NCBI RefSeq assembly: GCF_000485595.1
Contig: NW_014578201.1
Location: 41,195-67,942 of the forward strand
Source: Priapulus caudatus
Taxonomy: Eukaryota > Priapulida > Priapulimorpha > Priapulimorphida > Priapulidae
Length of the DNA: 26,748 bases
Direction: 5' to 3'
Numbering within the stretch: position 1 is the first letter of the stretch; each line of letters begins with the position of its first letter. Position numbers and translations under genes: made by a program. Below the pieces are notes generated by a model, which was not told where the DNA came from, ran no database searches, and saw only the letters and a program-made list of their open reading frames with translations. Below, piece after piece: positions 1 through 9,670 of the stretch.

Positions 1-795
1 TTTCCCGGAGGAACGAAAGTTTCGCCGAGTAAGGGGGAGGCCGAACTGACTCGTGAGCTCCACGGATGAGGGCGGGATAGAAATACTCCCGGGAGGAACA
101 AAAGTTTCGCCGAGGAATGGCGAGGCCGAACTGACTCCGTGAGCTCGCCGGAGGAGGCGGGATAGAAATACTCCCGGGAGGAACGAAAGTTTCGCCGAGG
201 AAGGGCGAGGCCGAACTGACTCCGTGAGCTCCGCCGGGAGGGCGGGATAGAAATATTCCCGGGAGGAACGAAAAGTTTGGCCGAGTAAGGGGGAGCCAGA
301 ACTGACTCCGTGAAGCTCCACCGGATGAGGGCGGAATAGAAATACTCCGGGAGGAACAAAAGTTTCGCCGAGGAATGGCGAGGCCGAACTGACTCCGTGA
401 GCTCTGCCGGAGGAAGGCGGGATAGAAATACTCCCGGGAGGAACGAAAGTTTCGCCGAGAAAGGGCGAGCGAGACCGAACTGACTCGTTAGCTCCGCCGG
501 AGGAGGCGGGATAAAAATACCCGGGAGGAACGAACGTTTCGCCGAGGAAGGGCGAAGTTAAACTGACTCCGTAAACTCCGCCGGATGAGGGCGGGATAGA
601 AATACTCCCGGGAGCAGCGAAAGTTTCGCCGAGGAAGGCGAGGCCAAACTGACTCCGTGAGCTCTGCCGGAGCAGGGGCAGGATAGAAATATTTCCGGGA
701 GTGGGGAGAGTTTCACCGAAGAAGTCGGAAGAGAAAGGCATATCTCGTGGTTACTGCTAGAGAAGAGCGGGATAGAAATACTTTCGGGAGCGACG
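1..795 (+). repeat. Module A tandem array (about 87 bp unit) in gypsy pol linker
   Basis: About nine diverged tandem copies. The landmark 'gatagaaata' or a close variant recurs at about 76, 161, 246, 335, 421, 510, 595, 682 and 771, so units are 85-89 bp long. Each unit holds a GC-rich inverted repeat (CCGCC, short loop, GGCGG), then 'gatagaaatactcccgggag', then a GAA/CGA-rich stretch with 'tttcgccgagg'. 87 bp equals 29 codons. The same module occurs on the minus strand at 4931-5131, where it follows RNase H inside a pol reading frame, so here it probably marks the RNase H-integrase linker of a + strand element whose RT lies left of the window. Unit lengths that are not multiples of three break the frame repeatedly, so this copy is not coding now. 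Confidence 0.85.
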
Positions 796-1690
796 AACTA
801 CCTGCCGCAAAGAGCCAGGTAGAACGATTTCTACAAGTCCCACCGGAGAAGGTCGGGATGGTACCTCAGGAAGAGCGCGACGATTCGCCGAAGTACAACA
901 GAGGCGAAAGCGATCCGAAGGAGTGCGGAACTTTCAGGACGAGGAATGTTCTAAGCGTGCCAGGGGCACAGGGAAGATCGCAGAGGGAAGCGATGGCCAC
1001 CGAAACGAGCGTCGAAGGAATCGAGCGGGCCGACACGCACGAAGCGTGAGAGTCGCGAGCACTGCGGCGAAGGAGAAATTCGTGTGCGGAGAGAAGAGGC
1101 GAGAGTGAGAATTCGCCGCAGCAGGAGCGAAACAGAAGTACCAGGCAGAGGTGGGTGAAGAGAGGTTGGAGGATGTCGTCGGCAAGGGCTACAAAGAAGT
1201 CTTGGCGAACGGAACGGCGAGAAACGCGACTTCGCCGAACCAGGAAGGGAGAGAGTCGCGTGGTAGAAAGATGGAGAGTCTGCTGGGGGATGGAGGAGTA
1301 GACTTGGGACGAACCGAATAACCGAGGAGACCGATTGTTGGAGCCGCGGACGACGAGCGAAGGGGTGCGATGTACACTACGCGAGCCGCAAACGGCCGCC
1401 ACAGCAGCATGGGAACAGCTAGGGCCCGTGGAGCAACGATCAGCTGAGGGATTGGCAGCAGGGAGACGCCACTCTCAGGCTGATCTGCGATCTCAAGCGA
1501 AAACACGTTGACGGCCTTCATACGATGCGTTGGCCGAGCCTTCGTGGAGGGAAAATCCTACTGGAGTCTCTGGGACAACTGGAGCTTCAGCGAGGACTCC
1601 TGTACGCGAAAGTGGAACCCGAAAGCCGACCCAGCGTAACGATTATGCAGATGGTAGCACCGCTTGTGATGCGCCGAAGAACATGGAGTT
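796..1690 (+). other. Linker between repeat array and integrase, no intact gene
   Basis: GC-rich, purine-rich sequence in the same sense as the flanking gypsy parts. No domain is recognisable in any frame. Short open frames exist on both strands, but none has a motif, and frames on the pyrimidine strand look like compositional shadows. By position it should be the distal part of the RNase H-integrase linker of the + strand element. I infer this from the integrase zinc-binding remnant that starts just after it. Confidence 0.45.
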
Positions 1691-1691
1691 A

Positions 1692-2720
1692 ATGCATGCA
1701 GAAGGATGACAGGAACATCTCAGAGTACTGAAAACCATCAAACGCATTCGCCAGAGATTTACTTGGCCAGGCTTACGTGGAGACGTAAGGCGCTGGTGCC
1801 GCAAGTACAATACTTGCGCACGCCGAAAAGGGGAAGACGCCGAAGAGCCGCGTTACAACAACAACGAGTAGGGAGCACCGTGGGAGAGAATATTATTTTC
1901 TGGGACCACTACGACCACCGAGCGCAACAACAAATACTTCCTCGTCGTGAGCGATTATTTTAGCAAGTGGACGGAAGCGTTTGCGCTGCCGACCATGACA
2001 GCACTACAAACAGCTGACTGCTTGGTACCCAAGTATTCGCACGATTTGGTTTACCGCGCCGGCTACACTCTGACCAGGGGAAAACCTTCGAGTCTCAACT
2101 CTTTCGCGCTGCGTGTGATTGTCTGGGATCGACAAGACCAGGACAACCCAATACACCCACAGTCCGATGGACAAGTGGAGCGGTTTAATAGGACGATACA
2201 AGACTTATTAGCGAAGGTGGTGAATCGCCAACGTTCCGACTGGGACGATCACCTACCCTACCTGATGACAGCGTATCGAAGTACAGTTCAGGAGAACACT
2301 GGGTGCAGCCTGAACTTGATGATTGTTGGCGAGAAGCGGAATAGCCGCAGATCTGCTAATCGAAGCAACACCAGACGCGGCGTGAGCCGGATTGCCCGAT
2401 TGAGTACGTAGAATGGCTTACGCCACGTCATTCGGGAGGCTCACGAATTCGCCGAGGGACAGCTAGGAGAGCTGCCATGCGACAGAAAAAGCATACGACC
2501 GTGTAGTTTAGTTTAGTTTAGTTTTTATGGCCGTACCGCGCCGGAACGTGGGTATGGTACTGGTATCACCCAGCCGACAGGAAGCTTGGAAATCCGTGGA
2601 CAGGGCCCTATTTAGTGGTTCGAGCAAGCGCCAAGTTGAGATGGATAAGGCGGGAGAGAAGGTGGCGTGATCAAGACCGTCGTAGTGGATGAGCTGAAGC
2701 CCTACGAAAGAGAAATGCCC
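1692..2720 (+). pseudogene. Decayed Ty3/gypsy integrase (H2C2, core, GPY/F)
   Basis: Integrases of this family join retroelement cDNA to the host genome. In order: an H2C2 remnant with His codons at 1695 and 1716, 'RQRFTWPGLRGDVRRWC' at about 1750-1799 and a final Cys at 1815; core motifs 'YFLVVSDYFSKWTEAF' (about 1935-1982), 'SDQG' (from 2069) and 'HPQSDGQVERFNRT' (about 2149-2190); and a C-terminal GPY/F part with 'NPWTGPYLVV' (2591-2620) and 'VDELKPY' ending near 2705. These pieces lie in different frames, so there are several frameshifts. A TGA at 1707-1709 interrupts the zinc domain, one zinc-ligand Cys is replaced by Tyr (1806-1808), and the first catalytic Asp region is degraded. It is non-functional. 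Family identity is secure; the clade within Ty3/gypsy is not determined. Confidence 0.9.
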
Positions 2721-2750
2721 CTCCTCGCTGAATCTACTGCAAACCTGCTG

Positions 2751-3000
2751 ACCCCGCCATAAGGAGCGGGATATAAATATCCCAGGATCATCGAGAAAGA
2801 AGAGGAGAAGACTCCGCCATAAGGGGGCGGGATAGAAATTTCCAGGAACATCGAGAACGAGGAGGAGAAGACCCCGCCATGAGAGGGCGGGATAGAAATT
2901 CCCAGAACATCAAGAAAGAGGAGGAGAAGACCCCGCCATAAGGGGCGGTATCTAAATTCCCAAGAAACATCCAGAAAGAGAAGGAGGAGATCTCGCCGGA
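2751..3000 (+). repeat. Module B tandem array (60 bp unit), four copies
   Basis: Four tandem units start at 2751, 2811, 2871 and 2930, with a degenerate fifth start near 2991. Each begins 'ccccgccataagg..gcgggata', an inverted repeat CCGCC/GGCGG around a short loop, followed by 'gaaattcccagg' and a run of GAG/AAG codons. 60 bp equals 20 codons. In the TPP-GGIEI frame the unit would encode a short Pro/Gly part and an acidic/basic tail, but TAA or TGA now sits in the loop of the units. The array lies right after the integrase C-terminus of the + strand element. A single copy of the same unit sits at 6626-6683 in the minus-strand element. Confidence 0.85.
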
Positions 3001-4930
3001 GAGGTGCGAAGACAAATACCTTACCGAGGGAAGCGAAGAAGATGGAGCGCTGGGAGACTCGCTGAGAAACCGAGGGTGCTTCTCTGCACGAGGAAGAGAG
3101 CGACTGAAGCATCTGTCGGCGAGAATAGTTACCGAAAGTGAGGAAGTTACCAGTGAGATTCGACCGTTGGATGACACTGCTTACGGCGGGGAATGACGAT
3201 GAAACTGATATCTCCGCCCTGCCGGAAGCAGCCCCGAACGGCGAACCGGGACGACGGAGACGGCGAAGAGAGTCGCCGAAGGAACCAGGAGAGATAAGGC
3301 CGAGAGTAGGATGCATAATCGCACCTCTCGCCTACCGAGAAGTGAAGTATAGAAGAGAGGGATCACGCTTAATTTCGCCGGAGAGACTACCCGCACACGC
3401 CGAATGGTGCGACCTCCACGTACTTCGCTTCCACAAAAAGGGGGTACTATAGTACGACTATGGCATGAATATCTCTAATGTAGATGGGTCACGAGACTAA
3501 GACGGGAGAGAGAGGAGACTGCCGAACGGATGCGGGGATAAGAAAATTATCCGGAGAACCTTATAGGGGAGTGCTGCAGCGTAAGGGGAAGCTGAGTATG
3601 ACAGCAACCGATGTATACGCAGGCTATGAGGGTCGAAGGAGAACCCCCTACAGGAGAAACGCCAAACGAGAGAGAGAGAGAGAGAGAGAACAGAAAACAC
3701 CGCAGTGTTATCGCAGATACGTATTACAGCGTACAGCCGGGACATGCGAAAACACCCTCTGTGGCCGAATATTGGGACGGACGCCAAGCGCGCTGATTGG
3801 GAAAAAAACGCTTAACGTATATACAAGTGGTGCACACAAGTTGAATCTACGGAGAGGATGGGAGTGAGAAGAGACGGAACGAGACAAGAAGAAAGAGCGG
3901 AGAGGAATCACTATACATGAATGAGCTCTGATAGCGTAGTACCTCGCTCTGCAAAGACCGCACGAGAGGACAACCACAAGAATGCCTATGTCGTGGGAGT
4001 AGAAGACGGATGCAAGCGTTGCACTGGTGCAATGGCTGTAGGAATTGTCTACACCTACGAGAAGACAGGTAATACGGTGGTGAAGAATGGAGAAGAGACG
4101 TTACGTGTACATGCGAGGGTAAGGAGGACGCCTTACGTTTAGCGTTACGTCCAAGCTAACGTGAAAGGGATTGCCTTTCACAAACGCTGTACGAGGTCAG
4201 AATGCTTGTTTGCAAGGCGAGTGGCTGCATAGCATAGCCACAGTGTTGGAGCGTAACTCAGCACAAACGCTGCGCCGATACGTGAGAGGTTAGGAGGGCA
4301 AACGTGTGCAGGTTGCGCATGAAACTGCCTGGCAACGGAAAGTGAAAGCGTAAGCTGCGTAACCACCCGGGTGACCCGACTTCCCGCATTTCTTGCGTGA
4401 CCACGGAGACGAAAGACGTGATGGCAAATTCGCCCGCTGAGAGGCTGATGCGCATTTTGTTACTCGGAGAAAGTGGGGAGATGAGCTAAGTGAGACCGAG
4501 TCGAGCAGCGACAGCGAGGACGGAGCGCTGAGTGAAAGAGAAGTGGGCTCGCGCGACTAGAATCAGGCGCCGCGGGAGAGGGATAGCTGCTGCCGAAGTA
4601 CGTTGGAAGCAGCGAAGCGCTATCGCTCGCCGTAGTGATAAGAGAAAGGGAGAAAGCAGCGCTTCACGCAGCCGAGCCGGACGTCGAGGGCGATTCGGAC
4701 GCCCGACGCCGACGAAAGCGGTAGCGATGAATGAAGCGAGAGTCCGGGCTAGAGTTGCGCGGAGGGAGATTTACTGGTGCCGCCCGTGACGGCGGAGGCC
4801 TGAAGGGAGAAGCCGTCCGTACACACCGCACGCAGGCGTGTGAGCCGACGATTGTGCTCACTGCGGGCCGCGTTCGGGGATAGAGACGAAGGAGAGAAGA
4901 GAGCGGTGACAGAAGAAGCAGCAGCCATCT
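3001..4930 (+). other. Purine-rich region with no recognised gene
   Basis: About 1.9 kb, strongly purine-rich on the + strand like the preceding gypsy sequence, up to the switch at about 4930. It holds a short (GA)n run at 3667-3690 and a G-rich tract 'aaaaaggggg' near 3436-3445. The longest + frame here (3484-3867, 127 codons) has no motif I recognise, is low in complexity at its centre, and I do not call it a gene. The region could be the 3' untranslated part of the + strand retroelement, or a different element. No LTR with TATA and polyA signals was found in it. Confidence 0.4.
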
Positions 4931-5131
4931 GAGAATTCCTCCGCGCTCACGGAGTTACTTCGGCTTCGCCCGTCCTCAGCGAAACTTCCGCTTCTCCCGG
5001 GAGTATTTCTATCCCGCCCTCCTCCGGCGGAGTTCTTGGAGTCACTTCGGCCTCGCCCTTCCTCGGCGAAACTGTCGTTCTTCCCGGGAGTATTTCTATC
5101 CCGCCCTCCTCCGGCGGAGTTCTTGGTCTCA
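4931..5131 (-). repeat. Module A repeats following RNase H in minus-strand gypsy
   Basis: Reverse-complement copies of the module that fills positions 1-795. 'gagtatttctatcccgcc' starts at 5001 and again at 5088, an exact 87-bp (29-codon) period. The array is entered in frame from the RNase H tail, giving a Gly/Arg/Ser-rich repeat with 'AGGGRDRNTPG'. A second frame through the same repeats is also open, with 'TPPEEGGIEILPG'. Similarity ends abruptly near 4931, where the sequence changes to the purine-rich + strand region, so the rest of this element (integrase, 3' LTR) is missing. Confidence 0.85.
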
Positions 5132-5139
5132 GTCTCTGT

Positions 5140-5728
5140 ACATCCAGGGCAATCCTCCCTCTTGCATCTTCTAACCTCGGCCCAACGCGACAACCCGTCT
5201 GCGTTTCCATGCAACCGGCCTGGCCTATGCTCTATGTGCATATCGAAAATACTCCTTGAAGTTCATGAGCCACTTCAACGAGGCATGGTCCGTCCGTACT
5301 AAGAAAGGTCGTTCTTGCAGGTAGTGGCGTAACTGATGAACGAAGGTGACTACTGCCAACAACTCCCGGTTCGTAGTGCAGTAGCGTCGTTGTGTCGGGC
5401 CGAATCCACGACTCCCGTACGCTATCACACGTTCCTTGCCATCCTGCACTTGTGATAGGACCGCTCCCATTCCGATCCCGCTCGCATCCGTATCCACGAT
5501 GAACTGTCCATCTCTTCGCGGATACCCGAGGACTGGTGCTTCCGTCAATCGTCGCTTGATCGTCTGGAACGCCGTCTCACAGTCCTCTGTCCATTCAAAA
5601 CGGACCGTCCTCTTCGTAAGGTTGGTGAGAGGATTCGCTAAGGCCGCAAACTCCGAGATGAACTTTCGGTAATAGTTTGCGAACCCTATGAACCCTCGTA
5701 TCTCCCTCACCGTGGCGGCCGGATCCAC
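5140..5728 (-). pseudogene. Ty3/gypsy RNase H domain (pol), with C-terminal tail
   Basis: RNase H removes the RNA strand of the RNA-DNA hybrid during reverse transcription. The frame 5728-5225 shows the RT thumb/connection ('GFANYYRKFI', 'AFQTIKRRLTEAPVL') and RNase H motifs: 'DTDASGIGMGAVLSQ' with the first Asp, 'TTNRELLAVV' with Glu, and 'VRTDHASLKWLMNFK' with Asp. A different frame then gives 'IEHRPGRLHGNADGLSR' (5235-5180), the usual end of this domain. Between the two the normal Trp-Leu-containing stretch is mostly gone, an apparent small deletion plus frameshift at about 5225-5245. It is broken and presumably inactive as it stands. It follows RT with a frameshift near 5715. Confidence 0.9.
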
Positions 5729-6590
5729 TTCTCCACGGCCCGCAGCTTCGCCGGATCGCAGCGCACTCCTTCGGCGGATACCTCGTGTCCAAGGAATGAG
5801 GCGCTCGTCCGGAACAACTCACACTTTCCCGGCTTCAGTTTGAGCCCTGCCCCTCTTAGGCGTTCAAACACGTGCTGGAGGCGCTCGGCTGTTTCTTCAA
5901 ACGTCCTCCCGAAGACAATGACGTCGTCCAAGTAGATCAGGCACTCCTGCCACTGTAGACCTCTCAGTACGAGTTCCATCAATTTCTCGAAAATGGCGGG
6001 CGCGTTACAGAGTCCGATGTTCATTACTATGTTGTCGAACAGCCCTCGCCGACTTCCAAACGCAGTCTTCTCCTTATCCCGGGCGTCCATCTCCACCTGC
6101 CAATACCCCGACGCAAGATCCAGGGTGCAGAACCACTTCGCTCCCGACAATGCGTCTAGGGTGTCGTCGATTCGAGGAAGGGGATAGGGCGTCTTTAGCG
6201 TGGCGTCGTTGAGACGACGGTAGTCGACGCAAAAGCGCGTTGTCCCATCCTTCTTCGTCACGAGCACAACAGGAGCAGCCCAAGGACTACTACTGGGTTC
6301 GATGACCCCTCCCTCAAGCATCCGGTCGATTTCTTTGTCCATTATGTGTTTCCTCCCAATGTCACATATCTTCGGTGCTTGTTTGATGGGTTGGCCGGAA
6401 CTATATCGGTACGGTCCAGCGGTTCCTTTGGTGCAACGAACAGACCGGTGTAAGCTCTGAATAGCTCAACAATCTTCCCTCTCTGTTTCCCATCCAGCTC
6501 CTCACCAGCAGCAGCTGCCAACTCGACTAGATGTACTGGCAGTGGCGCCTCGTCTCGCTGGCTGCTCTCTGCTGCATTGACATTCATTCT
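5707..6590 (-). pseudogene. Ty3/gypsy reverse transcriptase (pol)
   Basis: This copies element RNA into DNA. The main frame, 6342-5707, contains 'MLEGGVIEPSSSPWAAPVVL', 'RFCVDYRRLND', 'LDLASGYWQVEM' with the first catalytic Asp, 'LCNAPAIFEKLME', and 'LIYLDDVIVFG' with the YLDD active site, then 'KCELFRTSASFLGHEVS'. The N-terminal lead ('LFVAPKEPLDRTDIV') lies in another frame at 6587-6342. The core is complete in motifs, but the polyprotein is split by frameshifts on both sides (about 6350-6430 and about 5715). Protease lies upstream and RNase H downstream, the usual Ty3/gypsy order (PR-RT-RH). Confidence 0.93.
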
Positions 6591-6625
6591 CTTCAGGAAC
6601 TTCTCTCCCTCCCCCGTCTGGCGGT

Positions 6626-6683
6626 CTTCCGTTTCTCCTTTCGGTGTTCCTGGGTATTTATATCCCCTCCCTTATAGCGGGGT
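6626..6683 (-). repeat. Single module B unit in protease-RT linker
   Basis: On the minus strand this 58-bp stretch ('accccgctataaggg', 'ggggatataaatacccagg', then a GA-rich end) aligns almost base for base with the four tandem 60-bp units at 2751-3000. It lies exactly at the join between the protease frame, which stops inside it (in-frame TAA), and the RT lead frame. So the same module sits in a different linker of pol here than in the + strand copy. Confidence 0.8.
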
Positions 6684-7578
6684 CTGGTATCACATGGGTG
6701 ACCTCCTCCAGTCGACCGACGATCTCTCCCTCTCGGATCACCAGCGGCCTCTTGCCGGTGTTGACCACTGTCAAGGGCACGACGCGGCGAGTCGCATTCA
6801 CCAGGCTTCGGCCGATGGCGGCGTACCTCGCTCCTCGTCGTCCTCTCTTAAATCGTCCTGCGGCCTCGGCGAGTGCCACCTGCCCTCCTTGCCACGCGGA
6901 TCCCCGAAATCGACCTTCTTTGGTGGTTCGGTGTCCGCCCTGTACGGTTACCCGTCTGGTAGCCCACAGGCTACATGGCTCGATCTTCTCCTCTCCGTGG
7001 AGCAGGTGCAATACGTCATCGATGATCAGGAATCCTCGGCCGACATCGACTTGACAATCCCTACTGCCGAGGAAGTCCATGCCGAGGATCCCATACTTCC
7101 TCCCGACGTCCACTACCAGCAAATCATGGGGGTGGGAATAGCCCCCAATGATCAGGTCGGCCCGAATCTCCCCGGCCACCGGCAACGGGTGATTCTGTAC
7201 GTCGTACATGGCCGTCGACGCTCTCTCCAGTGTCGGCTTTCCTCGGGGTAGCTCCTCGTATACCTCCCGATCCAGTAATGTGGCGTCGGCTCCTGTGTCG
7301 ACCATGAATTCCACGGGGTGGCCGCACACCTCGACAGTCAAATGCCATGACGTTCGTGGTTGTACGCTGGCAACACCACCTCGCTTCCTCTCTCCTTGTC
7401 GCCTTCTACTGCCTCCGGCCGGAAGTGTCGGCTCTCTCCCGGCCCTCGCTAGTTTTCCGTCGGCCTCCTCGCCGACTTCGACCTCGTGGCTGGCGGCGGC
7501 TCCCTCGCCTGCGTCGTCGCGGAAGTCTCTCTCCTTCTCGGCAATCCAGCGCGACCACGCCCCACAGTAGGCTGTCAA
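6658..7578 (-). pseudogene. Ty3/gypsy aspartic protease region (pol)
   Basis: Retroviral-type aspartic proteases cut the gag-pol polyprotein. The 306-codon frame has 'VEFMVDTGADATLLDREVY', with the active-site DTGA near the middle, followed by 'YGILGMDFL', the conserved hydrophobic-Gly motif after the flap. The N-terminal third is Arg/Glu-rich linker after the gag zinc knuckle, which lies in another frame (shift near 7570). The C-terminal part ('VVNTGKRPLVIREGEIVG') matches the usual region before RT. The frame ends at a TAA inside the module B unit, so RT is reached only after a frame change. The protease fold itself looks uninterrupted. Confidence 0.88.
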
Positions 7579-8728
7579 CTCGGCCCGGCTGTGATTGATG
7601 ACACTCCCTCAGCACATGACCCGGTCGTCCACAGCGAAAGCATAGCATGCGATCAGGCGGCATCGTCGGGTTCCATTGCCCGCCCGTGCCCCATCGCTCT
7701 CCTCGTCGTCGGTACCGTTCCTCTCTTTCTTCTCGACTTCGGCACTCTTCAGCGGCGGCCTTCTCCTTCATAACGCGCCTCATTTCCTTGGCGAGCAGTT
7801 GGATTTTCTCCTCACTCTACCGACGTCCACTGGTACCCGGTCGATCTCTCTCATCAGCCTTGACGACTGCTATCTTCCTCGTCCCTCTCTCTCTCGCAGA
7901 CCTCCTCTTCTCCCGGAAGGCTCCACACTCTCAGGCATCACCGGCGCTATGTACGGTTTTTTGGGGGATTTCCTCTCCTCTTGCCAACGCCTCGTACTCA
8001 GCGTCAAACAACGCAGCTGACTCAACAGTCGCGCCCGAATGTCCCTGAACGTACGCGCGGAATGCGTGTGTCGGCAGATTCCTCACGAATCGCTGCCTCG
8101 CCATACGACTACACATCTCCTCGGCCACCCCGTCATCCCTCTGTCTGGTCTCCAACGCCTCCTCATGTTGAGATTCTCGGCCGACAGGATCGAAGCGCGC
8201 CGCGAGCGCTGCCCGCAGACTCCCCTCATCTAGGTAGTCCCGGCAGGTGAGCAGTAGCTCTGCCGCTGGTCCCTCCAATGCAGCAGCCAACTGCGCCGCC
8301 CGCGCCTCTTTGCCCCATCCGTTAAAGTTTGCTGCTATGTCAAACTTCTGCAGAAAGGTTTGGAGCGTGACGTCGGTCGACCCGGTGAAAGGCCGCACCT
8401 TCATCTTCTCGCTACAACTCTTTGGTCGTTTCCTCGGGGTAGTGTGTGCATATGGTTCGTCCAGGCGGGGGCCTGGTGTCGTCCATGCCGACGCGGCAGA
8501 ATCAGGTAGCGACGTCCCCCCTTCTCCAATGTCTCCTCCTCTGGTAGCGTAGTCGGGTAGCGTGCCATTCCTCCGTGCTGAGCCTTCCTCGTTTGTGCCT
8601 GCTTTCTGGCCTCGCCCACCAGCAGTGGAGTCAGGGCCACTTGATCAAGCGCTGCGTTCTCTGCGTCAGTCGCTCTCGTCGTTGTCCCAGCCGACCTCTA
8701 TTGTGTCTCGTTGCTCACTCTTCTTCAT
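7560..8728 (-). pseudogene. Ty3/gypsy gag (capsid and CCHC zinc knuckle)
   Basis: Gag packages the element RNA into particles. A capsid-like part lies at 8404-7931 ('KVRPFTGSTDVTLQTFL', 'FNGWGKEARAAQLAAALEG', 'LRAALAARFDP'), the pattern of retrotransposon gag domains. The nucleocapsid is at 7783-7560, with a perfect CCHC knuckle 'CFRCGRPGHVLRECHQ' (C-x2-C-x4-H-x4-C). A plausible start codon is at 8728, about 55 bases after the primer-binding site, but that frame meets a stop after about 20 codons. The N-terminal, capsid and knuckle parts are in separate frames (shifts near 8400 and 7800-7930). This is a decayed copy. Confidence 0.85.
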
Positions 8729-8781
8729 AATTCTCCCGTCTTGTTGTCGACGAACTCCACTATGGGCTACGTAGCGTCAAT

Positions 8782-8799
8782 CCTGGTCCAACAACACCA
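8782..8799 (-). other. Candidate tRNA primer-binding site of gypsy element
   Basis: On the minus strand 'TGGTGTTGTTGGACCAGG' starts five bases inside the proposed LTR end (…TTACA at 8804). Ty3/gypsy PBSs usually begin with TGG just inside the 5' LTR. The tRNA is not identified and the match may have decayed. Confidence 0.5.
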
Positions 8800-9129
8800 A
8801 TTCTGTAACGGCGTCGGCCTCTTCTCTGCCGCGCACTGCGCGCAGTTCGCTCGTCAAACTTTTCGGTGTCAAATGTTTCGCGCCCCGAAAGGTGCGCGCA
8901 GCTTCGCAAGTAGAACCGCCGCTTCTAAAACGATCCTCTTCGGTAGTGTTCGCTGCGTCGGTAGTACCTCTTCACGCGAAAGATTTCTCTTCCGCGCGTG
9001 CGATGTGTAAGACTTGGTGGTGTGAGGATTCGTACGGTTACAGGCGTACCTTTCCTCGTCGGTAAGATTGACGTGTAGACGTAAGAAGAAATAAAGGCGC
9101 AGGCAAAAGTGTGCTAAGAGTGAATGACG

Positions 9130-9135
9130 TTTATT
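9130..9135 (-). promoter_or_regulatory. Polyadenylation signal in the LTR
   Basis: AATAAA on the minus strand, within 'gttgcaataaacgtc'. It is downstream of the LTR TATA box and upstream of the LTR end, as expected for the R/U5 region. Confidence 0.5.
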
Positions 9136-9380
9136 GCAACACAACGAAATAATGGGGAAGATACACGCTGAACGCACCGGTGGTCAAACGAGCAGCTTTC
9201 ATAGAGCTTTCTGAGTCGTACTCACTCGTTTCGGCGCTGGTGTTAATTCCAGAAATACATCTCCCACACAATAGTTTACTCGCTAACTCCGAAATACAAA
9301 TCAGTAGGCTCCTGGATAACTCCCTACACAAACCCTCTGTACTCTCTGAGAAGTTCTTAGAAGTCTTCAGGCGCGCGGTG

Positions 9381-9390
9381 TCCTTTTATA
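9381..9390 (-). promoter_or_regulatory. TATA box of the LTR promoter
   Basis: 'tataaaagga' on the minus strand, preceded by a GC-rich stretch. It lies about 280 bases into the proposed LTR, fitting a U3 promoter with transcription starting near 9350-9360. Confidence 0.55.
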
Positions 9391-9670
9391 CCGAGCGGGA
9401 ACCTGCATCATGAGTCAGCCCTCAGTAACCTATTACAGCTCACGCTAACGTGACACGGGCACGTACGCCAACCTAACATGTGATCAACCGATCGATCGTT
9501 TACTGGCGGAGCCCCGTGATTGTCTGTTCCTGTTTACCAGCTGAACGGCGGCGCTGGATGTTATGTGATGTTAAGTTTACCTTAATAAAGCCAAAATACG
9601 GTTCTTATCTATTCCGCAGAATCTTTTTACTATTACAATAAACTGCACAGAAGAACTCTCTATTATAACA

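Larger units (their letters stand above)
8804..9670 (-). mobile_element. Candidate gypsy LTR (867 bp)
   Basis: On the minus strand the segment begins TGTTATAATA (9670) and ends GTTACA (8804), the TG…CA ends of an LTR. It carries a TATA box at 9381-9390 and an AATAAA signal at 9130-9135 about 250 bases downstream, in the order expected for U3-R-U5. A PBS-like sequence follows inside, and gag begins about 75 bases after the LTR end. No second copy of this LTR is in the window, so the ends rest on motifs and position, not on alignment of two LTRs. Confidence 0.6.

Noticed and set aside
1-795. Regularly spaced repeats that could be taken for a CRISPR array
   Set aside because: Units are head-to-tail without unique spacers, diverge along the whole length, and lie in a retroelement of a spliced (eukaryotic) genome.
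2702-3316. 204-codon minus-strand frame across module B
   Set aside because: It is the antisense of the tandem repeat array; its repeated Ser/Leu/Phe pattern comes only from the repeat.
3430-3480. 'aaaaaggggg' as the polypurine tract of the + strand gypsy, with an LTR after it
   Set aside because: The sequence right after it does not start with TG, and no TATA/AATAAA pair in LTR order follows in 3450-4930.
3484-3867. 127-codon + strand frame as a possible env or extra gene
   Set aside because: No signal peptide, membrane segment or known motif, and a GA microsatellite in the middle; composition explains its openness.
6577-7251. 224-codon + strand frame
   Set aside because: Antisense of the protease region, which has clear motifs on the minus strand.
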